Source: Stentor coeruleus
Lineage: Eukaryota > Ciliophora > Heterotrichea > Heterotrichida > Stentoridae
DNA length: 58,160 nucleotides
Assembly: GCA_001970955.1 (NCBI GenBank)
Contig: MPUH01000393.1
Coordinates: 1-58,160, forward strand
Direction: 5' to 3'
The stretch's first letter is position 1; each line of letters begins with the position of its first letter. A program made the translations under genes and the position numbers. This document shows positions 1-11,782 of this stretch, piece after piece. The notes under the pieces are model-generated. The model saw only the letters and a program-made list of their open reading frames with translations. It was not told where the DNA came from and did not search any database.

Positions 1-214
1 CACTTGAATCAAGACTTATTCCTCCTGAGCCGGTAATATATTCAAAAGATGAACTTACATCGGTAGTAAAAGTCACCGCTTCATTTGCTGTTCCGGTCAC
101 TGTAATAGTAACAGGAGTGTATACAGAAGGTGCGGATGGTGAGTAAGTAGCCAGGCAAACAGCTTGAACTAGTTGACCGATGCTGACGAGCAATAAGAAA
201 ATTAATGGCCCCAT
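1..214 (-). CDS. Secreted or surface protein, 5' part only
   Basis: An open frame of 71 codons starts at ATG 212-214 and runs off the left window edge without a stop. The first 20-odd residues (MGPLIFLLLVSIGQLVQA) form a clear signal peptide. The mature part is rich in Ser, Thr, Val and Pro (SPSAPSVYTPVTITVTGT), as in secreted or cell-surface proteins with beta-sandwich or mucin-like segments. No family can be named from this fragment. I see no 15-nt intron in it. Only the N-terminus is in the window, so domain content is unknown. Confidence 0.6.
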   Translation of the reverse strand, partial: MGPLIFLLLVSIGQLVQAVCLATYSPSAPSVYTPVTITVTGTANEAVTFTTDVSSSFEYITGSGGISLDSS

Positions 215-2005
215 ATTTATTATAATCTAAGGGCTTATAATAGGAATATCATCATAATTATTAAAGGTAAATATAATTTTATATAGGATAATTATACCAA
301 AACATGTATATAAATTTCTTTTATAAATGGATTCAAATTTGTTATAGGCTTAAGCGCCTAAAATTACTAAGAAAATAGTTTTTTATATCTAAATTGTTTT
401 ATACGACTCTTCTTACTTGTAATAGTTTAGTCTAACTATAAAATTCCAAATCCTAAGTGCTCATCATAGTTTTATCAGAAATTGCTTCATAGACTGATTT
501 TTCCATAAGTTTCTGTATCTAGTAAGTATATCTCACAAAGCTTTTGCGAATTTTACCTACCTTGAGGGTTTTAGTCACCACATTTTATATTATTAGTTAT
601 CAGAACTTAGATATGATTGAACAATTAATAGTTATATGGGTTTTCTGAGTAGAGTTTTTTTTTTGGTTAGGATAAGTAAATTTTATACTAAACTAACTAA
701 GATTATGATGCTGTGTTGTTAAAATATAGGATAAGTGCCTTACTCAAAATCATATAAAAAACATAAACTAAAATCAGCATGAAATAGTTAGTGTTTTGAA
801 ATCAACCTATCAATGTTCATGTCTCAAAATTTAGGGGCTCCTTGGTAAAGAGATATTTTGATAGGAAAATTATCAATTTTTAGTTTGGGAGATGAGGAAG
901 AAGTTTAGTATAAGTTCTGATATTTCCATGAAAGGGGTAGTTTAATCACTTTGCTAAGACTTAGTCTATACAATTTATGTCTAATAAAACAAAGTTTCAA
1001 AGAAAATACTGTTGGGTGCTTTGAAAGATTATTTTAAAGGTAAATACAAAGAAATGAAAGTATGCGCCATAGTTCAAAAGATTAATCAAAATACTAAAAA
1101 GACGATTTAAAGTTGAAGGCTTGATTATTTAAATTAATTTTTGACGATTGTCTTAAGTTTAGTAACTAAATTCCTAGAGTAAATTTTATGTTTTCTTATT
1201 TTTTACTATAAAAATACACTTATTAGAAAATTTCCATGGCTTTTAAAGTTTTATATACTTTCTATTGGAAATACGCTAATAAATGATTAGCTAATAAACC
1301 TTTAAGTTTTTTTTTTCCTGATTTTAATTCTCACAATCTATGAGTAAATCTTAAGAATTACTGCAGTATTATAAAAAAATATTTTTATGTCTATGCAGAT
1401 AATTTTTTGATGATAAGAAAGATTTGAAATATCCAAAAAAGCACTGAAAATAGGAATATTCAGCATCCCAAAACAAAAGCATAAATATCTTATTATATTT
1501 TATTGATTCAAGCATCCAACTTCGAAAAAAAAAGATCAGATTGGAATTTTGATTAAGTAAAAAGATTTGCCATTTAATGTGAATGCATTCAAATAAATTT
1601 TAGAATGATAAACACTGAATCAAAGCCCAAGCTCCTATTAAAATAAGCATTAAAAGTTTATTTGCAAGTACTGCATTAGAAAAACAATTCTTTTTGATTT
1701 GGGTTGCTGAATAAACACATTTATCAGTGGGCATAATAACAAGAAACTTTTATTTGTGCCTTAATGATTTATACTTCTATAAAATATGATAAACATAACA
1801 GCTAAGAAAAATATAAGGGAAATAGTCACTGGCATTATGGCTATAGGCCAATACCAAAATCACAGTTTTTTCATTTATATACTCATATCAGTAAATAAGA
1901 ATAAGTGAAGAATTATTGGGTCAGACTACTTGCATTACTTATTCGAATTAGAGAATTGTTAAAAATTTCAGTTAATATTATCAAAAGTCCTCAAAACCTA
2001 GCTAT
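215..2005. other. Intergenic, about 1.8 kb, nothing supported
   Basis: AT-rich DNA with stops in all frames and no convincing exon chain. A 37-codon hydrophobic frame on the minus strand (1761-1874) is interrupted by TGA and is not called. Confidence 0.6.
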
Positions 2006-2854
2006 TTATTTATATATCGCATCCATTGATGAGCTCTGTGTAAGTTTTTTCTTCTGCACAGTCGGCATGAGTTGAATGGCGAAGATTTTAGCTACACCTA
2101 AAGCATATGAGATAATGCCACAAACATCATGAAAAATCATAGACATATTATTTGAACCTGGGAGTTTGATTACCCTATAAAGCATAAAAATCCTCAGGAC
2201 ATTTTTAATAAGCGATAACATGTTATACCTTCTTTTATATCTGATTTTATAAAGTTGGTTAACTAAACATTCCCCTTCACTATTTTGGTTCACAATAAAT
2301 TGATTTCTTACTAAAGCTTCGCTTCTAGCATTTTCTTTTGTCACGATTTTATTTGTTTTTAACATTGTGATGATAACAAGGAGGAAATATCTTATCAAGG
2401 AAAATACATTTTTGGCGCTTTCCCATTTCCATAATGGATCAGAAATATATTTGCTGATAACACCTGCTTCAGCAACCCAGACAATATTATCAAATACATA
2501 GTAAAAGATACTGAAAAAGTGTCGTAGGAATGTGAGGAATGATAAAAGGTCCCCAGCTTTATTAAGACTTCTGTCGATACTTCCTATTTCTTCAATCCAT
2601 CTAAGTAATCTGAAGACTTTTTGCCCATTTTTCATTGCGTCTTGAAGAGTTTTAGAGTTTCTTACATTACTAGGCCATTCTTTAATTCGATAAGATGCTA
2701 AATAATCTAGCATGCAATCTTTGTATAGAGCTACAGTACATTGGATAATACCGAATATCTTGTATCTCCCTCGGGAAGATCTGAGGATTTGTATTATGCA
2801 TGAGTTGATGTATCTTAAGGCTGTTTTTATGTTAACTTGAGGGCTTCTTGGCAT
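2006..2854 (-). CDS. PEX11: Peroxin 11-like peroxisomal membrane protein
   Basis: Single-exon protein of 282 residues ending in TAA. PEX11 proteins sit in the peroxisomal membrane and drive its elongation and division. Family signatures are visible in order: YKIFGIIQCTVALYK near residue 35, a KTLQDAMKNGQKVFRLLRWI amphipathic segment around residue 70, then FRHFFSIFYYVFDNIVW-like sequence near 115, which matches the family's LF-DN-W block. A hydrophobic segment near residue 250 (HDVCGIISYALGVAKIFAI) would be the C-terminal membrane span. Length is slightly above the usual 230-260. The start is the first ATG. Family assignment is by motif recognition only. Confidence 0.8.
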   Translation of the reverse strand: MPRSPQVNIKTALRYINSCIIQILRSSRGRYKIFGIIQCTVALYKDCMLDYLASYRIKEWPSNVRNSKTLQDAMKNGQKVFRLLRWIEEIGSIDRSLNKAGDLLSFLTFLRHFFSIFYYVFDNIVWVAEAGVISKYISDPLWKWESAKNVFSLIRYFLLVIITMLKTNKIVTKENARSEALVRNQFIVNQNSEGECLVNQLYKIRYKRRYNMLSLIKNVLRIFMLYRVIKLPGSNNMSMIFHDVCGIISYALGVAKIFAIQLMPTVQKKKLTQSSSMDAIYK

Positions 2855-3345
2855 TTTTAAACACCAAAATAATTATAATGAATATAATTATTTTGGTGTT
2901 TTGATAAGCTTTTAACGTCGATTTTAGGGTTTTGATAATGGAATTTGACACTTTAACTTTTTTAAAGAATTAGCTTGTGGGGTAAATGGATTTAGGAATA
3001 ATAATTGAAATTATTTATGGTTTTATAGTGAAATAAGAGTTTTAGACGATTGTTTTGAATAATTTTTTATTTTTAAACAACTTCTGATTTATTCGATATT
3101 TTATGTCAAGTTTTATTGTATAAAATTAAAATCAAGTATATGATTTATTTTATATAATAAGTACTAAATTTTATATAACAAAAACTAAAATTTATTTAAG
3201 ATTCATTATAGTTTTTATATTGTAATATTCTTTAATAAACATGCTAGATTTGAATTCAGTTTTTATAGTCTATCAATATTTTAATAAACAAAGCTGTAGA
3301 TCTTTAATTTGATAATTCAAGACAATATAATTCACTTTTATCATT
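2855..3345. other. Divergent intergenic region
   Basis: Lies between the starts of the PEX11-like gene (minus) and the IQ gene (plus). Contains a short inverted repeat of the form ATAATTATATT around 2870-2895. No further gene is seen. Confidence 0.5.
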
Positions 3346-5283
3346 ATGGAAAAACTAACTGACCTCAGGTTTCTAGTATCGAAATCTGATCCCTGGGATC
3401 CAGACCGTAATTATTCAAGAAAAAGTCCGAATCCCCTTTTACCTATTTTCTATAACAACAACTCTTTAGAAAAGTCCCAACTACTATATAAAAAGTTGCA
3501 TAAAACTCAAGCTGAAAAATTGGCTAAAGAAGCTAATTTAGGTAAACAAACCCAGAAAAGACTCAAAGCCCAAAAAGTCCGAGAGCTTCAAGAAAACCTC
3601 GACAAAATCGTATCAACTTCATCCCAACACCACTATTCCGAAATCCAAAAACTGCACATTTCCGCAACTAAAATCCAAAAAAACTTCCGTGGTTACCTTC
3701 AAAGAAAATCTTACGAAACTAAAGCAATCTCAACAGAAGAGTTTAGACTACAACATCTTCTAAATGAAATGTCAATAAAATCCCAATTATGTTTTTACTA
3801 TCTAGGAACTAATACAATCCCAGTAACAATAATTTAGGCTGTAATAAAAATCCAAAGATTCTATCGAAAGCATGTTTTTTATCAAAAAATTATAAAACTT
3901 ATGAAATTCTATGAAGTCATAACAGCGGCAAAACGTGAAAAAGCAGATACAAACGCAAGAAAAATCCTTTTAAACATCACGGCAAAGCTAAAAACCATAT
4001 TCCAAGTATCAATAGCTCACAATTATAGAATCTTAAAGAAAGTTCGTGAAAAACTTGCTATAATAACAGTGTCGAAATACTNCATGAAATTCTATGAAGT
4101 CATAACAGCGGCAAAACGTGAAAAAGCAGATACAAACGCAAGAAAAATCCTTTTAAACATCACGGCAAAACTAAAAACCATATTCCAAGTATCAATAGCC
4201 CACAATTATAGAATCTTAAAGAAAGTTCGTGAAAAACTTGCTATAATAACAGTGTCGAAATACTGGAAAAGAAAAAAACTCACTTACAAGACTTTTAAAG
4301 ATAAAATTCTNTGGAAAAGAAAAAAACTCACTTACAAGACTTTTAAAGATAAAATTCTCAAGATAAAAAGACGGATTTTAGCTATAAAAAGCAAAGAAGC
4401 ATATCAAAAACAGCTTTCATCAACTGCGATAAAAGTTGAAGAAAACCAAACTAAAGATATAGGGAAAATAAACGAAGACGATCTCGACAAAATGCTTGAC
4501 GAAAACGCACTTAAAGCTAAAAAAGAAAAAGAACGTCTAAAAATGCTTTACAATCAAAAACTCCAAGCTTTAAAAACCTCATACGCTATAGAAAATATGA
4601 ATTTAATACAGTTCAACCCTCATTTCCAATCAGAAAATTCAAGTGAAAATGAAGAAATAATCTCAAGAATCCAATATACAGATAGTGTATTAAAAAAAAC
4701 ATCTAAACGTGCAGGATCTCTCGATACTAGAAACACACAAATCGGTAGCCCAGTAAAACTTCATCATAAAAGATATTTTTCTCCAAGTTTCGACCTACCA
4801 ATAACTTATGTTCCACAAGAAGCATATAGTACAAGACCAAGTCCTTTAAGACTTCCAAAACCTGTAGGTCAAGTAAGATATTTAAATAACACGAATTCTT
4901 TTGTAGCAAAAAATAGTCCTTATGAATACATCCCTTCACCATTACCTAAAGTTCTTAGACCACAACAGAAATATTTAAACAAAGAAACTATTGCTTATTC
5001 ATTAAAAAAACGTCAGGCAATTAAAAGTAAAAATCCAAAAGAATGGGATATTAGTATAAAAAATCATGATGTTTATGTACCTTCTATACATAATACAAGT
5101 TATATAGAAGTACCTTTGAAGATTGTACAAAATAATCTTTCTATTAAAGATACGCAGATTAATAGCATTAAAAACTCGGTTTTGTCGCTTGTTAGGAACA
5201 AACATGAATGGTCAAGTTCGTTGTTTTCGGTATCGCCATCAACAATGGAAGCATCGACTGTGGATTTGTTACGTAAATTATGA
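3346..5283 (+). CDS. IQ-motif (calmodulin-binding) protein
   Basis: Two exons: 3346-3822 and 3838-5283, with a 15-nt intron 3823-3837 (GTAACAATAATTTAG) containing an in-frame TAG. Splicing is in phase 0 and restores a second IQ motif. IQ motifs: ATKIQKNFRGYLQRKSY near residue 108 and AVIKIQRFYRKHVFYQKI across the splice junction. Both suggest calmodulin or EF-hand protein binding. The middle is a basic helical region; the C-terminal half is Ser/Pro-rich with no known domain. The stretch holds two assembly duplications (joins at N 4082 and N 4311). Removing them leaves about 563 residues. The stop is TGA at 5281-5283. Cellular role is not inferable beyond a cytoskeletal or ciliary guess. Confidence 0.75.
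3901..4264. repeat. Assembly duplication around N 4082
   Basis: 3901-4081 and 4084-4264 are near-identical 181-bp copies (two mismatches) separated by a single N. They repeat an internal part of the IQ protein. Best read as overlapping contig ends that were not merged, not a biological repeat. Confidence 0.85.
4264..4358. repeat. Assembly duplication around N 4311
   Basis: A 47-bp segment (4264-4310) is repeated exactly at 4312-4358 with a single N between. Same artefact type as the previous join. It adds 16 spurious codons to the IQ protein. Confidence 0.85.
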
Positions 5284-5308
5284 GTTGATTAGAAATAGAT
5301 TATAAAAA

Positions 5309-5566
5309 ATGATATTTTTATATATGGAAATGATAACAAATATGGAATTCAGCCCAAGTATACAAAAAAAGATCATTAAGGCTCTAAGAAATCTGAAGCT
5401 AAGTGGAGTGAAAGCTCATAAACATTGTAAGAAAAGTAAAAAAAGCGCTAAAGTTATACCTTTGGATATTTATATGTGTCCAGAACTTGTTGGCAGTGTA
5501 AGAGTTAAGTAGGCATTCAGTAATAACTATCAGATTGTCTTATATAAAGAGAAAGATCAAACATAG
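5309..5566 (+). CDS. Small basic protein, unknown
   Basis: Proposed exons 5309-5497 and 5513-5566, joined across a 15-nt intron 5498-5512 (GTAAGAGTTAAGTAG) that fits the window's intron consensus and holds a TAG. Spliced length is 80 residues from the first ATG, or 69 from ATG 5342. It is Lys-rich (KAHKHCKKSKKSAK) and ends YQIVLYKEKDQT. It starts 26 bp after the IQ gene stop on the same strand. No family recognised. The intron match is the main evidence that this is a gene. Confidence 0.4.
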
Positions 5567-7928
5567 AATAAGATAAACTTTTAGTATAGATAACCAATTG
5601 AATATGAACCAGGCTTTTATGTGATATTAAATCCAAAGAAGGGAATAAATATTTGTGGATAAGGTTTGAATAAAGGTCACGAGAAAAAATAAATTCTGAT
5701 GATGGGTAGATTGAAAAAGGTCAAAATAGTTTGGGATTATAATAGATAGTTAGGATAAGATTTATGGGCAAATGCTAGCATGATATAGGACGATTGAAGA
5801 CAAAAGGACTAATATTTTGTTGATTAAATGAAGTTTGTAATTATATTCAGGGTTAGCTTAAAGATAACTAACTCAAGTGTTTTTATTTTTATGTGTGGAC
5901 TTGAGTTATTATTTTACTTATAACGACAAAGATTTTAACTCAGTCTCTATAATTTAGCTTTTGGTTTTCAATGTTATTTATTCTTTTTTATACTTGCTTT
6001 CTATATAGTGACTGAGCGAAGATGGAAAACTTTTAAGTTCTTTGGATATGAAATTTTATTATATGATAGTTCAATTTCAACATGTAAATGGTTAAGCAAT
6101 CTTTGTTTCCTACATGCTTTTATATAATAAACAGTGCATTAATCATAAAGAAATAAGAAAAGATTGATAAAGGTCTATAAAAATTGTTGATGACTTTGAG
6201 GTGGACCAAAACTTCGTATTTCGAAATCATTTTGCACTTTTTTCAGCATCTAATTGAATTTCCAATATTAAAAAAAATCACCCAAAACGCTTTGACTTTA
6301 CAAATATCTCAATGAAATCTGCCGATAATGATATTTTAGCTTACTTTTGTGCAAATACGATTTTACATTAAATAACCGGGACAAAATGAAAATTTCAATC
6401 AGGAAACCCATCATCCGATACAATAAAACCCAAATCTTATTCAATCAAGTATCTTCATTGAAAAAAACATTCTATCTCACCTTATAGCAAAAAATGTAAA
6501 AATTGTCAATCGACTTAATACACATTTTACATAACCACATACAATCTTTGAAAAACTATCAAAAATATCACAACTTCTATAAAAGGTAAAATTAAGAATA
6601 TGACAACAAAAGTCAACTCTTTATATACCCACACAATAGACCTAAAGAAAATTTCCCATGTATTTTTTTCAATTGTCCTTAATTAGCCTATTTGCCAAAA
6701 AGTTTATCATTGCGGTTGCACATAAATCTTAGATTATTCAGTCCAAACATCTTTTCTTTGTAAACTGTACTTTGAAATAAGCTTTATATCTTTATGCCGA
6801 AAATGCACTTTCTTAGAGAAAGTTCTAGACTTTCATTAAGTCTTAATGTTGAGACTATTATAATAGAAAGATTGATCTAACTATTATGACTACTTCAGAA
6901 ATTTAATCTAGAAGTCTTCTTTTGTTTGAATTCGTCCTTATTATTATTTATGATATGCTTTTGTTTCTGGAAAAAAAATTCATTTTTAAGACCTTTTCTC
7001 TTAGTAGTAAGACAATTTGGTAATAAATTATGCTTTATGGAATTGATATGATTAAAAGAAGTATATTATATGATTATTAATAAATTATGTTATTTTGTGA
7101 ATATTAAACTTTAAGATGATGATTAGAAATTATTTGGTTTGACTAGAAATGTTTATAAAAATTTGTTTTTGTTTGATGATCAGTAGGTATAAATATTTTA
7201 TGAAAATAGTGACAATTATGTTGTATAATAAATAATGTAATATTTATTATGGTTAAAAGAAAGTCTAGATATCTTGGTTTTCATGTTTTTGTCTTTTCAA
7301 ATCAGAAGATTTTTTTTCTATTTTACTATGCAAGCTGTATTGTTCAAGTTAAAATCTTGACTCTATGTTTTTGAGCTTTTCTTTGAGTTTACAATTTTTT
7401 TCCTTTGCATTTGGTGAGTTTTGTGACAAAATTGTATTAAAATATTTCTTTTTTTCTTGAAGGTTTTTATGATTTTTATTTTTACTTTCACTACTGTTTT
7501 TGCTGAGCTTTGGGGTTTCTGAGATACATTTTTTTAATTTTCGCTTTGTTGTGCGCTTAGAGAGTTGGGATTATAGAGTTTTTGATAGATTCAGAATTTA
7601 TTTTTAACGTGAAGATTTTTGTGATTTGAAGTTTTTTTATGTTATACATGTTGGAGGCCAGGTTTTTCATAACCAAATTAGGCAGTTTGATTTTTTTTAT
7701 TAGTGTTGGTCTTTTTCTTTGATTTTCTCCTTTTAATCTTACTTTTCTTACCAAAACTCCTAAACTCTCAAAATTTACACAAAATTTGCTAATAGTAAAC
7801 CTATCCAACATTGTAAAAACTAAAAAAATATTCCCTATCTAAACCAAACAGTTATTCATATATAAACTATCAATTTCCAAAAGAAAAAAATGACCATATT
7901 ACAATTTTTTTATTAAACTTTATGTACA
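5567..7928. other. Long intergenic region
   Basis: About 2.4 kb. The minus strand from 7811 to 7300 carries Lys/Asn-rich open stretches in two frames, with an ATG-initiated 84-codon frame at 7557-7811. No 15- or 16-nt intron joins them and no motif is visible, so no gene is called. Confidence 0.5.
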
Positions 7929-8930
7929 TTATTGTATTAAATTTATTGATTCCACATCTGAGTCACTGAAAAAAGAGTTATTTTTAGACAGAGTAGCTGT
8001 AAAAACATGGCACTGAGGGTCTTCTTCAAAATCAATCGACGCTGCCATATTCGCAGTATTTTTATATCTTGTAAGCACTTCATGAGCTACATTTTTAATT
8101 TTTTCACTTATTTCTCTACCAGACCCTTGATTATTTTTCACTACCTCCAGTATTTTTTTAAACCCTTTAGCTTTAAACCACCATCTAATCCCTTGGCTTT
8201 TATGCAAATTAGCTTCGTTTTTCGCTTCAAAAATTTCGTTTTTTAGTATTTTCAACTCTTCTTCAGTTTTGCATATCTGGTTTTTAAACTGAGACTTGAT
8301 TCGCTTAACTTTTTCTTTTGCCCTAGAACAAGAATCTTCTCTTTCTACTATAAGATTATTGACTTCTAGGTTTTCAAAGGCAAGCTTTTTAAACCTTTTT
8401 TTAAGGATTTTCAATGTGTGTTTTGTTTCTTCAAATGAAGAAATTGTGTTACGGCATTCGGCTAATTGGCTTTGAAGGTGGTCCACGAATTCTTCAACTT
8501 TAGTTTTGATAGAGGCTAAAAAATTGCTTATAGGTAAAGGTATTTTAATAAGTTCAGTCCATATGTTTTTTACTTCCTCATAATCTTCTTCAGGACTATT
8601 CGACTTATTTAATAAATTAAGTCGAGCTTCAAGAGAGATAAACTCTTTGTATCGATCACTATGGGACTCTGTAGACCCTGTACTTTGCTTCACTAAAGAA
8701 TATGATCGCGCTTCTGGTTCTTTGAAAATATTCGATTTACTCATGTTAATTGTCGAATTGTGTATCGCATATTCTCGAGTTTTGCTTAATGAATAGGTAG
8801 GATTATAAAATGCTCTCAAATCTTTGTGTGAAGTAGTTGCAACATTGGGCAAGAATTTAATTGGCACTTTTTTGAGAGGACTGTAAGTTTTCAGAGATGG
8901 CTTTACCGAAAATATTTGATTTTTTGACAT
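7929..8930 (-). CDS. Coiled-coil protein, unknown
   Basis: Single exon, 333 residues, ATG 8928-8930, stop TAA. The first ~95 residues are low-complexity and Ser/Lys-rich. From about residue 95 to 260 the sequence is helical and charged with heptad-like spacing (EEVKNIWTELIKIPLPISNF, then long Lys/Glu runs), typical of a coiled coil. A WW-containing segment (GIRWWFKAKGFKKIL) follows, and the tail is acidic. The layout recalls ciliary or centrosomal structural proteins, but I recognise no family. Confidence 0.65.
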   Translation of the reverse strand: MSKNQIFSVKPSLKTYSPLKKVPIKFLPNVATTSHKDLRAFYNPTYSLSKTREYAIHNSTINMSKSNIFKEPEARSYSLVKQSTGSTESHSDRYKEFISLEARLNLLNKSNSPEEDYEEVKNIWTELIKIPLPISNFLASIKTKVEEFVDHLQSQLAECRNTISSFEETKHTLKILKKRFKKLAFENLEVNNLIVEREDSCSRAKEKVKRIKSQFKNQICKTEEELKILKNEIFEAKNEANLHKSQGIRWWFKAKGFKKILEVVKNNQGSGREISEKIKNVAHEVLTRYKNTANMAASIDFEEDPQCHVFTATLSKNNSFFSDSDVESINLIQ

Positions 8931-10115
8931 ATTATATTAAACTTATTTTTATGTCCTAACCTAAAATATCCCTAATATAATTTCCCCTCTGTTTAGATAC
9001 TTTTCTATTTGATAAATTTATTATATTATATAAATCTATATTAAACTCTTTATTCAGCCAGGATTTTAAGCTTGAAATACAACATTTCAGAGCAAATCTC
9101 ATAAAATATTTTTTTTTTTATAATTGTATAACCCTTCTTATAAACTGCTTTTTGATAGGATTTCAGTATAAAAACTCGTCTGAAGTTTGATTTTTTTAAA
9201 AAAAATTTAAACTAAATGCTTGTAATACTGTTATGAAGTAATTCATTTTATTGAATTTATAAATGTTGTAATTAAAGTTTTTATTGCATTTTACTTATGT
9301 TAAAACTTAGAAAACTAAATTGTGAGTCGGGATTTATTATTTTTAGTTGATTGATACTTTTAAAGGAGATTCTAAAGTGCATTAATGTTGGATTTTGTTG
9401 TAGGTTTATAAGAATATTTTGTATAAAATACGAGAAATAAGGTTTTTGATTAATCAGTTGAAGAATATTTTGGTTTTTATACTTGATTTGTATAAGTTTG
9501 TCGTTTATTTTACCGCATTTGCTGATTTTTTTATTGATTATTGCGGGTTTTTCTTAAAATTTATGCAGGCTAGAGGAGGATAGAGCATGAAATCTAGAAG
9601 TAATCGAAGGTTTTGTAATACAAATTTGAAGGAAAATATTATTTAAAGATAAGCTCAGGAAATTAGCTAAGATTTTTTTTGATGTAAATAATACAAATAA
9701 TAAAATATTTTAGTATTTAATACCCTATATTTCTTATTATTATATTGTGGATATGTGACATTAAAATATAATACAAGTAAATTTATATTTTAACTTGTAA
9801 AAGTTGGACTATTATAATTTCTAGATGATTTTTTCAAGTAATTTAAAGGATTTTTATTTAAAACAAAGCTTTTTAGTAAGAAAAATATTTTTATACCTAA
9901 CATTAACAATCACTCAACCTATAATCCACAAAAACTCCTATAAAAAGCATACCCAATCCTTTGCAAATCCACAATCAAAAATACATCCTATACCTCAACC
10001 AAATCAAAAAATCCTAATCCCTCTCAAAATTCCTCATCTACATAACCCTCCATCCTAAAACTTCCAACATTCCTGATAATATTCCTGACAAAATTCCATC
10101 CTAATTATAACCTAA
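8931..10115. other. Intergenic region between two minus genes
   Basis: AT-rich. The segment 9900-10115 is very C-rich on the plus strand, the usual downstream flank of a minus gene here. It yields a chance plus-strand frame at 9825-10058 with unlikely composition. No gene called. Confidence 0.55.
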
Positions 10116-11231
10116 TTATTCATTTGGCATAGACTTTATCGACCTGTAAACCAGCGATGCTTCTTTAATCGAATTAAACTCCGTGCAAAAGTGTTCAATC
10201 TCAATATACAACTCATCATTATTCAGTACTTTATTCTTGAGTAACGAGTTAATAAAAACACACAACAACCTAATAAATCTGGTTTGCGTATATCGATCCT
10301 TAAGATTCTTACAGCTATTCATACAATTCGATATAAAAAGGTGCAAAAACTCAGCTGGTAACTCCATCATCAAAGCTAGTTTATTGACAACTTCCAAACT
10401 ATTTAAACTCATAGGAATATTCACAAGTTCTCCAAAATAATCTTGAACTTTACTTGAATTCATAATAGCCAATATAATATCAACAGCAATACTAGAGTTT
10501 TTTTCAACTAAATCTCCTAGGTTTTTATGTGAAATTCCACTTTTAAACGCAAGTTTACTATCAGTTTTCAATGCAGAAATAACAATAGCAACTTGGTCAT
10601 TACTCAGTTTATTAGTCAGTGCGCTTTTTAGTAATTCTCTAACTTCTTCACTAGCAGCTCGTTCTTTTTGACTTTCATTGTCCCATAGAACTTCAGGGAC
10701 TGTTAAAGGAGACATCCAATTTGTTTCTACTGGGCTGATTTCTATGAAATCTGGGATTGGTCTTAAGAACTCTGGATCATATTTTCCTAAACAGATGTTA
10801 ATTTTGTCACTACTACCCCCGTTAACTACTGGCCGAACTGTTCTTGATCTTTTGATATGATCGATTTCTTTAGCTTCTCCTGTTAGTTTTAGTATATTAG
10901 ATACTGCGGTTTTACCAATTTCTTTGTTTTTAAGCCATTCTTGAAGGAGGAGTTTTTCCCAAGGATGAGGGGAAATATCAACAAGATCGGCAACTGTTTG
11001 TAAGAAAACGTTTTCTGAATGCTTTGTAAACTCAAGGAGGATAAAAATTGCGTTTATTCTTTCGGATTGCGTCAAAAGGTCGTCTTGAAGCCAGGCTAGG
11101 ATTTCGTAAGCTGCTTGGAAATAATGAGTCTTAGGGAAGAGTTTGAGGAAAGCTTGATAGCTCCCGTCAAGAGTTTTTTCTTTTAGAATCTGATGTTCCA
11201 TAATGCTGTGAGACTTTGAAGGGTCTTGCAT
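10116..11231 (-). CDS. CNOT11: CCR4-NOT complex subunit 11 homologue
   Basis: Single exon, 371 residues, stop TAA. CNOT11 (C2orf29/NOT11) binds CNOT10 and docks on the N-terminus of CNOT1 in the cytoplasmic deadenylase complex. The C-terminal third is diagnostic: LPAEFLHLFISNCMNSCKN, then RFIRLLCVFINSLLKNKV, then ELYIEIEHFCTEFNSIKEA match the conserved block of the metazoan protein closely. The middle carries LTVPEVLWDN, resembling the conserved Pro-containing linker. The N-terminal ~120 residues are helical. It is shorter than human CNOT11 (about 510), lacking the extended N-terminus. Start taken at the first ATG, with a second Met at residue 11. Confidence 0.85.
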   Translation of the reverse strand: MQDPSKSHSIMEHQILKEKTLDGSYQAFLKLFPKTHYFQAAYEILAWLQDDLLTQSERINAIFILLEFTKHSENVFLQTVADLVDISPHPWEKLLLQEWLKNKEIGKTAVSNILKLTGEAKEIDHIKRSRTVRPVVNGGSSDKINICLGKYDPEFLRPIPDFIEISPVETNWMSPLTVPEVLWDNESQKERAASEEVRELLKSALTNKLSNDQVAIVISALKTDSKLAFKSGISHKNLGDLVEKNSSIAVDIILAIMNSSKVQDYFGELVNIPMSLNSLEVVNKLALMMELPAEFLHLFISNCMNSCKNLKDRYTQTRFIRLLCVFINSLLKNKVLNNDELYIEIEHFCTEFNSIKEASLVYRSIKSMPNE

Positions 11232-11782
11232 TTATATGAAATTTTATTAGAGGATTTTGTTAGAATGATATGAGGATGAGATTATTTTGAGGATTGTGGG
11301 AAAATTAGATTAAAGGTAATGGGGGGATTTTATATAGGAAGGATAGGTTTGAAAAGATGATGATTGGATTTTTGAGGATAGGCTTTTTTTTGGGTGATTA
11401 TTATTGAAATGTTGGAAATTTGAGTTTAAATAATAATATAATAGGGTGATTTGTATTTAGATGTATATGTAGATAAATTAATTTTTGGGTTTAGTTAGAG
11501 AGGAATATATTTGTTAGGATGGGGTGGATGATAATTTTATTGTTTTGGTTGGTGATTTGTGTGTTTTTGGTTTGGTTTTATTGGATGCGGTTTTATGAGT
11601 TAAGTCCTTTTTTTGATTTTTTGTTGGGAAATGATAAGTATAAATGATGATGATGTTTATGATTCTTAAAATTTCCCCTTTACCATTTCCAATCAAAACA
11701 TCATCATCATTCATCCCAATAAAAAATCATCCTTTCACCCTATCCCAACCTAAACTCCCAACATTCAAAAATAATAAAAACC
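11232..11782. other. Divergent intergenic region with skew flip
   Basis: Between the starts of CNOT11 (minus) and the next plus gene. The left part is G/T-rich, the right part (from about 11655) C/A-rich, flipping near the middle. No further gene is seen. Confidence 0.55.

Noticed and set aside
780-1050. Apparently coherent protein if TAA/TAG read as Gln and TGA as Trp
   Set aside because: With all stops reassigned every frame is open, so this carries no evidence. No conserved motif.
1761-1874. Hydrophobic 37-codon minus frame interrupted by TGA
   Set aside because: Would need TGA read as Trp, which the Rab gene argues against. No 15- or 16-nt intron removes the TGA.
7300-7811. Lys/Asn-rich open stretches on the minus strand
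   Set aside because: Two frames that no minimal intron can join; composition explains the openness.
9825-10058. Plus-strand 77-codon frame
   Set aside because: Lies in the C/A-rich 3' flank of the minus CNOT11 gene. Pro/His/Lys-rich artefact of skewed composition.
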